A stretch of DNA of 64,000 bases from Aaosphaeria pasadenensis (taxonomy: Eukaryota > Ascomycota > Dothideomycetes > Pleosporales): assembly GCA_022813625.1 (NCBI GenBank), contig JAKLMB010000007.1, forward strand, positions 1,116,001 through 1,180,000, read 5' to 3'. The number at the start of each line of letters is the position of its first letter. Positions within the stretch are counted from its first letter, which is position 1. A program made the translations under genes and the position numbers. Below the pieces are notes generated by a model. That model saw only the letters and a program-made list of their open reading frames with translations. It had not been told where the DNA came from and ran no database searches. Positions 44,352 through 54,454 of the stretch are shown piece after piece.

Positions 44352-45350
44352 AGTGCGTATGTATGTATATATATTCGGGAGGAACAAAGACTAAGATAAG
44401 AGAGAATATGAGATGGTGTTTTGTTCTTGTTATCAATCAAGGGATTGACATAGATATGGGATGGAAGTAGGGACGAATGGGTGAGTGGATGGATGGACGG
44501 ATGTCTTGTCTGTGTGGGATGGGATTGGGAGGGCTATGTAATGGTGACGGGGGATGATGTCTTGTCAGCCGCGCATGAAGCGAGAGATCAGAACTGAAGA
44601 GACGAATCGCACAAAGTAGTCTCTGGTTAAACACCATGGTGATGATGATGGCCGAGGCTTTGAGGCGGTTCGGCGGTTCGACGGCTATGAGGTCACCGAT
44701 GAACGAGACGATGCATACTCGGTATGTATGTACATAGTCGTAACTCGTAAGTATCTACCTGTCCGGCGTGCATCTTTGAACCTATCCGATGTAATTGGGT
44801 AGATGTGTCTTGACTCTCGAGTACCTAGTAGCTAGGTATAGAAATTAGGTTGTATCATTGGAGGGCTGTGGATGGCATAACTGCCTTGTGGCTGTATACT
44901 ACTGTGTACTGTGCGTGTCTGCGTTTGCGCTATATCGTGGGCGAGATACGCAACCCCGCCAAACACAGGCCGGCGGGCAAGGGAAGGGATTCTAGCCATT
45001 GAGAGACGTTTGTTTGGGTGGAACACATTTGACAAGGCATGAGGCATTCCGGCGAGAGAGTTCAACAGAATTACAAAGGTGCATGTCGCTAGAACGAAAA
45101 GAGGTGGAAAAGAGGTCTGCAGGTCAATTCTGAATTTCTGATACAACTAGCCCGTCACCACAAATCTCCCCAAAGGGCATAGCGGCATGAAGCAGCGAAA
45201 AATCTGAAGTGTCTGCAGGTTGATTTCCAGCATTTGCCCACTCAGTGCCACTCGCACAGACCCGCGCCCAGACCGAGCATCCTATGGATCCATGGATCCA
45301 TCCGGCATACACTGTAGTATGTACTCGTAACTAAACTACGAGGTTGATGA

Positions 45351-45367
45351 TACTCGTACCTAGGTAG
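45351..45367. repeat. 17-mer shared with 13743-13759
   Basis: Identical TACTCGTACCTAGGTAG, in non-coding DNA about 31.6 kb from its twin. Confidence 0.85.
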
Positions 45368-45831
45368 TCAGTAATTATTACCTCTTCCTTTGAATTTTCT
45401 CAAATGTAACTATTATTGTTATTCCCTCTAAATTACGGACTACATCTACCGCCGTACTGCAATTGACAAGACACAATTATTATCCGGAGCGCGGCCGACA
45501 TTTCCCCTTCCCTTCCCTTCCCTTCCCTCCCGTCCTACTTTGCCCCAATCCAAATTCATACAAACCAACAAACCCACTTTGCTGCCCGACCTCAATTCGT
45601 CCTCATTTTCATAGTCTTCGGCAATAGTTGTAGGCACCGTACTCCTCCGTTCCGTACCTACCTCGTACCAACTGCCTAGTACTACCTACGGCCTTGGAGA
45701 GCTCCGCCTGCTCGTGCACTACCGCAGTTGCACATATCCGGAGATCCTGACAGCCACACACACACCACTTCTCATCACACCTAACCCTACCCTATCCTAT
45801 TCTAAGTACCGTTCAATCCCATACCCACAAT

Positions 45832-46257
45832 ATGCCTGCCATCCGGGGCGAGAACTCCAAAAAGAAGACCCGCCGTCATACTCGCGATCTCGATCAGATT
45901 CACGCTGATCTGAAGTCCGAGAAGCACCTTTCCCAGTACAAAGATACAAAGGCCATTGAGGACCTTCCTGGTCTCGGTCAATACTACTGCAAGGAATGCG
46001 CGAAATGGTTTGAGAGCGAGACCAATATGGTCGCCCATCAGAAGGGCAAAGTCCACAAGCGGAGGTAAGAACATTGATGAGGTTTTCCCTTTACGTCTGA
46101 TGGAACAGCACGCTGACTTATGCCCTGTCGTAGAGTGCGACAACTTCGCGACGAGCCGTATACCCAGAAGGAAGCAGAGGCTGCTGCTGGCATTACAACA
46201 GATAATGGCAAGCGCACAACGACGCTCATGGACGTAGACGACGGAATTGCAGCGTGA
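45832..46257 (+). CDS. BUD20: C2H2 zinc-finger pre-60S export factor Bud20
   Basis: Shuttling factor that joins late pre-60S ribosomal particles and helps their nuclear export (ZNF593 family). Exons 45832-46064 and 46134-46257 encode 118 residues. The N-terminal basic segment KKKTRRHTRDLDQIHADL is the usual Bud20 nuclear-signal block. The single zinc finger YYCKECAKWFESETNMVAHQ then KGKVHKRR shows the CxxC..H..H ligands at about residues 53-74. The second exon restores KRR|VRQLRDEPYTQKEAEAAAG, a conserved family end, and terminates in DVDDGIAA. The 69-bp intron has GTAAGA..TAG borders. MOG1 follows 597 bp downstream on the same strand. Confidence 0.95.
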
Positions 46258-46853
46258 AAAAGCGCATGGGAATGGGATGCATACTGTCTGGTGTAGTAGG
46301 ACAAAGAATTTTTGTTTGGTTATAGAAGGCAAAGGGAACTGCACAACGACGACGTCAAGGCCTTCCTCAACATTGTCGGCCAGGCACGATGCATTCTTTC
46401 TGCCTGGGACGTCGGCCTGGTTGCCTTTGCCTGGTTCATTTCTGCATCTGCATTGTGCGGCGTTTGGAACGGTGGGAACAAAAAAAATATACAGGAAATG
46501 GGACCAATAGATTTCGACAAAAGTTCAATGATACCCCAGGCAATTTTTTTCAATTGCTCAGAATGGCATATACATGTTTCAAATATCTACGACAATTATC
46601 TTTTTTTGGTGGAATCGGGGATTAGGTAGCGACTTTTTTTGGTGCCTGAGCCTGCCTGGTCGCTACCTAGAGTACCTACCGTACCTAGCAAAATCCCGTC
46701 GTGCAAAGAACATCAACTTCAATGATATAAAATGCAACACAAACCTTTAATTATATGACCCAACCCACAGACAAGCTCGAACAATATCTCGCATTCCAGC
46801 ACTGAACCACCCGCACACAAACAATTTCCCACACAAACTCGCAGAAAATAATC
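46258..46853. other. intergenic region BUD20-MOG1
   Basis: About 600 bp, same-strand spacer; T-rich tracts and TACCTA/TACCGTACCTAG words near 46665-46690. No gene seen. Confidence 0.5.
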
Positions 46854-47687
46854 ATGTCTTTCAAATCCACTCCTCTTTACGGCGGTGCCATCACCGTAGA
46901 CTTCCCAACCGGATTCGGCGACGCGAGGTGAGTACTCTCCACTTCCCTTTTCCATATCTCGGGAGCCGCATGTGAAATCTCCTCCACATGTTCCGAAACG
47001 ACCGACCGCGGAAATCAAGAGGGAAATTATGTCCAAGGGCTAACATACCGTAGCAACATCCGCCAAATTCCAGACCACCAGGAGGTGTGGCTCGATGCCG
47101 ATGGCTACTCGAGCATCGTCGTCGACATCCTCGAGTATGTGAACAAGACCAGCGATGAAGAGGCGCTGCAGTACCACTTCCACGACCTGATCGATGGCAC
47201 GGGTGATAGTACGAATATGCTCGAACAGGCCAGCGCGTCCATGCCCAAGACACCGTAAGTTCTGATCTCTCCGTTATTTTGCGACACAGTGAACCCGCCG
47301 TCGTCGTCAATGTCACATGATCAAGCACTTCACATCCTCAACTCCCCCCACTTTCGCATGCATTGTATATTCCAGTCTGATTACGAATACTAATTCGTAA
47401 ACCCTAGAAACAAACCCGTCTACACTCTCTCTTTCATCCAGACACCACAACCCAACCCCCGGAAAAAGGAGCCCGAGTTCGTAGCCATCCATCTCATCCT
47501 CCTCCGTCTCAAGGAGCAGGCCACAGACATCATGGTCACGGTCAACCTCCCGCACTACGCCAACGAGTACGTCAAGGCCGGAGAGGGCGACGCGGGCGTC
47601 ACGCCGTTGATGAGGAGTGGGGAGGCGGTTGCGAAGAGGATTCTCGAGAGCTTCCAGGTCAACGATTGGGGGCTTTTCGAAGGGTGA
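46854..47687 (+). CDS. MOG1: Ran-binding nuclear import factor Mog1
   Basis: Small protein that binds Ran/Gsp1 and promotes nucleotide release during nuclear import. Exons 46854-46927, 47054-47254 and 47408-47687 encode 184 residues, in the usual size range of the family. The start STPLYGGAITVDFPTGFGDA and the join AR|NIRQIPDHQEVWLDADGYSS fit the Mog1 fold. The last exon gives YTLSFIQTPQPNPRKKEPEF and ILLRLKEQATDIMVTVNLPH, ending LESFQVNDWGLFEG. Introns of 126 and 153 bp are longer than most in the window but have clean GTGAGT..TAG and GTAAGT..TAG borders. Confidence 0.93.
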
Positions 47688-48474
47688 AGAGGGGAACGTT
47701 TGACGATAGTTGTAGAGGATTCCTCTAGATAGCAGTTTTTTGGATAAAGGGATTTTACGATGAGATCATTCAGAAATAGAAGTTGTTCAAGTCATTGTTG
47801 CACTGCATATGTGTTCACTCACTCATTCACTGCTCGTTCACCACACTTTCACTGCTTGTTCACTACACTTTCACTACACTTGCGTTGCAAATAGGGTTAA
47901 CAATATTTTAGAAATTAATAGACTAGGAACTAAATCTCTTCCTTATATAGCACTGCCTGCTATCTATAAATGAGCATTCTATACTCTATTTATAACTCTG
48001 CAGTCAGTTAAGCACATCCCCTTTCTATCTAATAGATACAATCTCATCCTATACCTACCATCTACGTACACATACACACTGACAACCTGGCCCTCGCCTG
48101 AACCCAAATTATACGTCCCAACAACTAATGACACAACGATGTCCAGGTAGATCTATCGGACCAGATAGCTATACTTTCTTCGGAAGCGAACATAGAACCA
48201 CACAGTTCCTCCCTATCAGTTTTCTCGTCGCGGGAACGAAAGGGCAGTTCATCTTGTGCTGTTTATCTCTATTGAAAAGGTATATTTCTAATTGGCTTTT
48301 TCTCTGTCTTTCTTATATGTATGTATGTGTATATTATAGCCTCATTTATACAACATGTCTTCCCCAAGCGCAGCGTTATATAAACAGTCGAATACTTTTC
48401 GAACATGACCAAACACATGTTCCCTCCATTCACATCCACGCGAGAAATCCATCCCAATCAACCCCACGCCGTTC
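47688..48474. other. convergent intergenic region with AT-rich patch
   Basis: Holds CACT/TTCACT imperfect repeats near 47810-47885 and then an AT-rich patch from about 47890 to 48060 containing many TATA/CTATTTAT words. This could be a degraded (possibly RIP-mutated) repeat remnant. No gene supported. Confidence 0.45.
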
Positions 48475-50088
48475 CTAGAACCCCAACTCAGCAGCCACCT
48501 CCGCAAGCGCCTTGACCAGCCCCTCCAGCGTCCCCCTCCTCGTCTTCCCATTCACCACGACCCTGAAGAACTTGCCCCTCTCCCCGGGCGCAAAGTCAAT
48601 CATGAATCCCCTCGCAATGACGCCGTGCGCCACCGCCGCCGTCACCCGTCCGTTCTCCTCGGGGTCCTCGCCCAGGCGGCCCCCCCGCGCGAGGTAGAAA
48701 CACACCTGGTGGCAGGGCACGGGGTCGGGACTGATGGTCAGGAAGTCCGGGTGTGTGTCGAGGAGAGCGAGGAGGTACTCTGCGTTTTGGTAGCCGGTGG
48801 CGACGAGGTCGGAGAAGTGCTGGGCGCCGTGGTAGGAGAGGGCGAGGAAGAACTTGAGGCTGTCGGCGCGGCGGCCGCAGTGCGGGGTCAGGTCCGCGAG
48901 GTCGTAGATGTCGTTGACGGAGGCGGACGGCGAGTTGTGGAAGAGGTAGCCTGCGGGCAGCGTCATGGCGGACCAGAATTGCCGGAGGTCGCGGCCGAGG
49001 AGGAACGAGCAGGTCACGGGGGCGCCGAGCATCTTGTGCGGGTTGATGGTTATGGAGTCGGCGAGGTGGGAGCCCGCGAGGCGGGAGGCGCGGTAGGTAG
49101 GGTTGAAGACGACGGAGCCGCCCCAGGAGCCGTCGATGTGGAGCCAGAGGTTGTGGGCTTTGGCGATGGGGGAGATGGCCTCGAAGGGGTCGAAGGAGCC
49201 GTGGACGGTGGTGCCGGCCGTGGCGTTGATGAAGAAGGGCGTCTCGCCTCTGGACTTGCTCTCCTTGACGAGTCGTTCCAGTTCCGTGGGGATGAGTCGC
49301 CCGCTGGTGTCTACGGGGACGGAGATGACGTTCTTGGATCCGAGGCCGATGATCTGAGCTGCTTTCTCCAGACTGTAGTGGCCGTGCTCCGAGGTGAAGA
49401 TGGTGAACTTGCGTCCGCCGAGGCCGTCTGTCTTGGTTTCGGGGTAGAGAGTGTTCCTTGCGATGACCATGGCAGTGCTGTTCGAGGCGCTGCCTCCGGG
49501 TTGTGATATGCCTCCACTGTGCTCAGAGTCGAGTCCGAAGAGGCTGGCCAAATACTTGGTCGTATGCTTCTCGACCAAGGTGAGCACGGGCGAGACTTGA
49601 TATACATGGGCATTGGTGTTGAGGGTCGCAAGGAGAAGTTCGGCAACGAGGCCAACAGCATCGGTCGAAGCATAGAGCTTGTCCATGAATCCTTGGTCCC
49701 ATGTGTTCACTGAGTACTGAAGCACTTTCTCTACTAGAGATAGTAGCTCCTCTTTTCCACCTCTTTGCTCCGGGATGTTCAACTTCAGCAGAGACTTGAG
49801 CTCGGCCGGTGGATGTTGCTCGACGAGTGCCGTTCGCGGTCCCTCTCCTCTTCCTGGAATTGCCAGACCATGTCCGGTGTGTTTTACGTCGGCATCCTCA
49901 TCAGCAGCTCGTATGAAGGGAACTATGAGCTCTTGGACAGCAGTGAGGAGCTTTTGAGTTTCGTCAGATTTCTCCTATTGCATTTCAATTTGCAAAGGTT
50001 CACAATTGAAACGTACCTCCTGGACCTCTTCCGCCCGCTTTAGTGGCGGTTCCTGACGGTGGCCATTCAGTGTTTCTTTGACCGTCAT
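48475..50088 (-). CDS. group II PLP-dependent decarboxylase (GAD/CSAD type)
   Basis: Exons on - are 50088-50017 and 49974-48475, encoding 523 residues. It decarboxylates an amino acid using pyridoxal phosphate; candidates are glutamate, cysteine sulfinate, aspartate or an aromatic residue. The cofactor lysine is in ADSITINPHKMLGAP (K338), preceded by the PLP-ring aspartate in LWLHIDGSWGGSV. Other family marks are SQPGGSASNSTAMVIARN, FTSEHGHYSLEKAA and INATAGTTVHGSFDPFE. The WNPHK-like block and HIDGSWGGS resemble animal CSAD/GADL1 and GAD more than plant-type glutamate decarboxylases, and no C-terminal calmodulin-binding extension is present. The N-terminal ~80 residues are variable. A cytosolic enzyme is expected; the substrate is not certain. 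Confidence 0.88.
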
Positions 50089-50569
50089 GATTCAATGGTG
50101 GTGTGATACTTGATTGGATGAGTCAATTTAGAGAAAAAGAAAAAGAGCTAAAAAGTTACAAATAGTTAAATAAGACAACGATCAGAGTCGAAACAGTGAT
50201 TTGGCTTTCTTAAAATCACACAGGACAGTCACAATCCGAAGATGACGCACAAAGGACTGATACGGACGTAATTGAAGGCGGACAGGGCAGATGTCGACAT
50301 CGACTCAAGTAATTGCCTACTGATTATTCGAGAAAAAGAAAAACTGCCGGCAGAAAGCCCTCACCGCATCGATTGCCGAGGCCAAAAGGTATCTAAAGTA
50401 GCGCGAAAATAAAAACATTTTGGAACAAGCAAACCTCCAGATGCGCCATGCCTTTTAATGCTCAGTCAGTCTCTTGATAGCTATGCAGAATCATACCGTC
50501 CCAATTCATCTTGCTGCTCTTCGCAATGTCTCACTATGTATATATCATTCAGATCAAATTTGATCATGT
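50089..50569. other. intergenic region
   Basis: About 480 bp between two - strand genes; A-rich near 50130-50170. No feature supported. Confidence 0.5.
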
Positions 50570-52787
50570 TCAAGTCAACACTGGAGCTTTCCCCTTATTT
50601 CCGCCGTTCCTACCAGTGTGTTTTGCCACATGCTTTTTCTCTTTGTGGTCCTTCTTCGCCTGTCCGGCTTTTGCCGCCGCGTGTCGTTGTCGAGCCAGCT
50701 CGATTGCTGTAAGATGTTTGCCAGGCTTGTTGCCCTTTGCAGTAGGTGCATCTCCGTTGTTCTCGGGGAACGATTGGAATCCTTCATTGCCTGCCGTGTA
50801 TCGTGATTGTTTGACCCAATCTCCACGTCGTCGCTTGTACAGATCCATCTGCCAGTTCCGCCAAACCGCCCGTCCGACGAAAGACTCGCGCAGAGCAGCT
50901 TCATTCTCGGCAAGCTCTTCTGCGATGCGTTCGCGGATGAAAGCGAGCCCATGCGTACCTTCCCATATAGCGTCGATTGCATGAGATCCTGCGGGGTCAA
51001 GCGCAAGCTCCCCAATGTGGCCATAGAATTGTTGAATAACTTTTCTTCGGAATATGACAGTCGCATTAGGAGACTTCAATGCCGCCTGGAGCGTGCGTGA
51101 CGCGATCGGATCCCGGGCAACAATGAGTGATAGATGTGTACCAAGCGATTCGAGCGAATCGAAGATGAGTTTTCCCAACGGGCCAGGAACGGACATCATC
51201 GCCTGGGCGAGGAGAGAACCATGGACCTTCTCAGGATGGGAGGCGTCGTGTTTCGATTGTGACTTTTCGTCTTCCGATGGAGTCTCCTGCAGCTTGAGGA
51301 TCCTAGTGATCTCAAAACCATTGTTGCCACTGTACGCCTTCTCGAGTTGCGCCTTGATGGGCGCTGTGTCAACGTTGCGGACTGCACACCGCTCGATCAG
51401 CGTCTTCAGGATAGCTGTACGATTGCGTTCTACCAGGTTGGCGATTTGCTCAGAAATTTGGCGGACGGCATCTGCCAAATCCTCTTTGCTCAACCTCTCC
51501 AAGATCCTACCAGCAACATATCCCGCAATCTCATTGCGAGCCAAGCTGCCCATGCGCTCCTTGAAGAAGTCGGCGTATATGGCCTTGAACATTTTGCCGG
51601 GGGCATGTTGAATGATCGTCTCGAGTAAACGCGATCCGATGGTGCTATAAACCAGACCATTGATGAAGGAGGCACTCTCTGTACCTTCGGCGATGGGGTC
51701 GTCTGGAAGAAGCTTGTGGATGATCGATGTCTCATCTTTCGCACGCGATTTTCCGAATTTTGTAAGTTCGAGTTGCAATAGCAACTGCAAGGTTGGGTTT
51801 CCTGTGGGGTGCTCGGCAAGGGTGCGGAGCCAGGTCGACTCCAAGCTTGCAGCGCTGTCCTTGATCACTTTCTCCAGGGCATCGAGGAAAGATTTCGGGA
51901 CCACCCTCTGTTCCAAGGTACGTTCCTGCACTTGTTCGCTTCCCGCAACGGTGATTTTTTCCTTCCTTTTGCTTTGCACGGTCGACTTGTTGGCTTGCTT
52001 CTCAAGAGGCTCACCGGAGAGCACGATCAAGAAAACGCGCAGGACGTGGGAGGCAAAGCGGTCTGTCATGAGGTATCCCAGGTAACCTTCCAACTCCGCT
52101 AGGGTGTACAGAAATAGATTTTCCATCGACACGACGACATCGTTGGGATCGGAGGACGGGGGTGTCTGGGTGAGTTCGGGTTTGGCGACTTCCTGTGTGA
52201 CGGTAGGTGCAGCTTTGATGAACAGTGCTTCGCAGCAGTGTGATGCAAAGCGATGTTGGACAAGGTTGAGGAAGCTGCAAGTGTTAGTGATGCACGCGAC
52301 GGTGCGACGGATGTACTCACTGTCCGCTAAATTTTTGGAACAATCCCTTCAACTGCACGGGAGTGGAGAGAAGGATGAGTCGCTCCATGAGCCGCGAGCA
52401 TGACTGGCTGCTGGCGATTTTCAATTCCTTGCCGTCGGCTTCCTTGTAGACGTTTTCGAGGAATAATGAGCGCTCTTCGGCGTCGGCGAATTGGTTCAAT
52501 TCAAGCAATTCGTCAGCACGCTTGAAGTACTCCTGCTCGTCCTCGTCGAGCATTCCATAGAAGGGAAGAGCCTCAGGGCGAGTGACGCCATCAATTGCTC
52601 CATCTTCGTACTGGTAGTCCTCGTAGTATTCCTCCTCTGCTCCGGTCGTGGGGTCGATGGCGAGTTGTTGGAAATCTTCTTCGGCGTGCTTGGAGCGCTT
52701 TGCGTCGGTTTCTTCGTCTTGGTGCTGCTCGCGCTTCCGCTTTTTCTCTTCGTCGCGGCGACCGCGCTTTCTATGTTCCTTGGGCAT
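50570..52787 (-). CDS. NOP9: nucleolar pumilio-repeat protein Nop9
   Basis: RNA-binding factor of 90S/pre-40S particles that acts in 18S rRNA processing and limits early cleavage by Nob1. Exons on -: 52787-52321 and 52274-50570, for 723 residues. A basic/acidic N-terminus (KEHRKRGRRDEEKKRKREQH) precedes a superhelix of pumilio-like repeats, for example SSQSCSRLMERLILLSTPVQ, LVQHRFASHCCEALFIKA, MTDRFASHVLRVFLIVLSGE, YSTIGSRLLETIIQHAPGKM and DPAGSHAIDAIWEGTHGLAF. A Lys-rich tail (KKDHKEKKHVAKHTGRNGGN) ends the protein. The single 46-bp intron has GTGAGT..CAG borders and gives KFSGH|FLNLVQHRF. The gene lies 481 bp from the decarboxylase start. Confidence 0.95.
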
Positions 52788-54454
52788 AGTGTGGCAGCGG
52801 GCAAGACGTAAAGGAAAGAAAAGAAGAGGAAGGATATGTGTGCGTGTTTGTGTTCGTATGAAGAGGTAGGTGGGTATCAGAGGTATAGTAATGTACGGGT
52901 AATAAGATGTCGGAGCTGGGAGGGGCGCAAATAAAAAAATATCGACCGAGTCGTTCGGTTATCTAGGAATGGATCTGGTACAAGCACTACTGGTACGTCG
53001 GTGCGTACAATAGGGTAGGTACTAATCAATCGAGATCGATCTTGGGGGGAGCTTGACAGCCGCCGCGCGCGTTGGACCGACCTTGGACTACCACCAAACC
53101 AACACCCAACAAGGTATAATTAGACGTGAACTGACCTGACCTGGTCTGACCTGGCCTGATTTTGATCTGATCGGATCGGAGCTGAGCTGAGCTGGGCTTT
53201 GTTCGTACCATATATCTCAAGTTATACGTTCTGTGGTGTGCTTCCGTGAACTCTGATTGCTGTTGATACTGCTGTTAGGGCAAGATTATATCTCCACCAG
53301 GTAAGAAATCATCAGCAAGGCAAGGGGTCACACGGCAGATGTGGCGAATAAGTATTGGAGAGTCGGGCATCAGAAGATTTCCTGCTATTGCAATTCAGGG
53401 ACGGGAGAGGCACGGGGGGCGAATAAAAAAGATAGATGGAGTTTAGTAGCCGACAATTGGGCACGGCAATTGGAGAGCTGGCAGACGGAAGAGTGCGTGT
53501 GTGTGTGTGTGTGTGTGTGTGGAATAGAAGTTAGGCAGCATGCATAATAAGAAAGGGAATTGACTATTGATGCGACGTTCGTGTATACAAGTAGTAAATG
53601 CTCGACTTCCAGCCCATGGCCTAGCAAGAGGAAAGCCTGGAAAGGGAAGGGAAGGGAATTGGTGGGCCCCGATCTTGGTGACAGGAAGAGAAGGATACAT
53701 GGTTTGCAACGATCGACGTTGGCAACTGCAGACCCCGGGCGACTGTAGGGATTCGATAATGTGGATTGTGGAGTAGCTAGGGCGTTTGGCAGTGAATGGA
53801 GTTACACGAGGGAGAGGCTGATGACTTTTTGCGCAGGATGGGGATGGAATTGTCCTATCGTATTCGGTGGCTTGACCTTGGTTGGCGAGTTGCAACCGAA
53901 GCAGGGCACGCAGCGTTAACGGTCATGCTGTTAAGGGCATCATTTGACGGGCTGGTGGCGGTACATGGTGGTGATGGTCAAGGTGAATGGAGGATAGGCT
54001 CATTGAATGCATATGGTGGCTTTCCTTTGACGATACTAAATGCTAACCTACCTTAATGATGATGACTGCCCCTGTGCCCCTCCAGGTACCTACACAGTAA
54101 GCTAAGCTACCACAACGTACACATCATCGTATCCAGTAATACTCACTGTACCGACTATGTGCTGTACTACTACTACCCACACCACAACAACAATCCCATA
54201 TTCCACCACATATTGACTCTGTACTTTACTGTCTGCTCTGCTCCAGTCTGGACTCTGCTACGGAATACATACCTAGTGCCAGTAATTATCTATTGCTCCC
54301 GCATACACACCCCTCCACCCGTTTCCCGTTTCCCGTTTAGCCACCACCACTACTACTCGTACCTCCACCACCTCCACGGCTACATCCTTCCACCCCTCCT
54401 CCACCAACCTTCTCGTACATACCAGCTACCTCCGTTCAAATATCTTGGGCCCCA
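52788..54454. other. 1.7-kb divergent region between NOP9 and RINT1
   Basis: No gene supported. It contains CTGACCTG-type imperfect repeats near 53130-53190, a (GT)12 tract at 53497 and a C/A/T-rich leader from ~54160 to 54454 before the RINT1-like gene. Confidence 0.5.
53497..53520. repeat. (GT)12 dinucleotide microsatellite
   Basis: Twelve perfect GT units. Confidence 0.95.

Larger units (their letters stand above)
43918..45831. other. 1.9-kb divergent region between ACO1 and BUD20
   Basis: Holds the ACO1 leader, an ATTGG (inverted CCAAT) box near 44086, two TACTCCGTA copies (44234, 44343), several ACTCGTA and TACCTA words, TTCCC tandem repeats near 45506-45526 and the shared 17-mer at 45351. 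No gene supported. Confidence 0.5.

Noticed and set aside
45280..45305. GGATCCATGGATCC palindrome as a possible cruciform or vector junction
   Set aside because: Contains BamHI/NcoI-like words, but the flanks are continuous with native intergenic DNA, so chance is the simplest reading.
48625..49506. 293-codon + frame opposite the PLP decarboxylase
   Set aside because: Gly/Glu/Val-rich antisense shadow of the decarboxylase exon with strong codon bias on the other strand.
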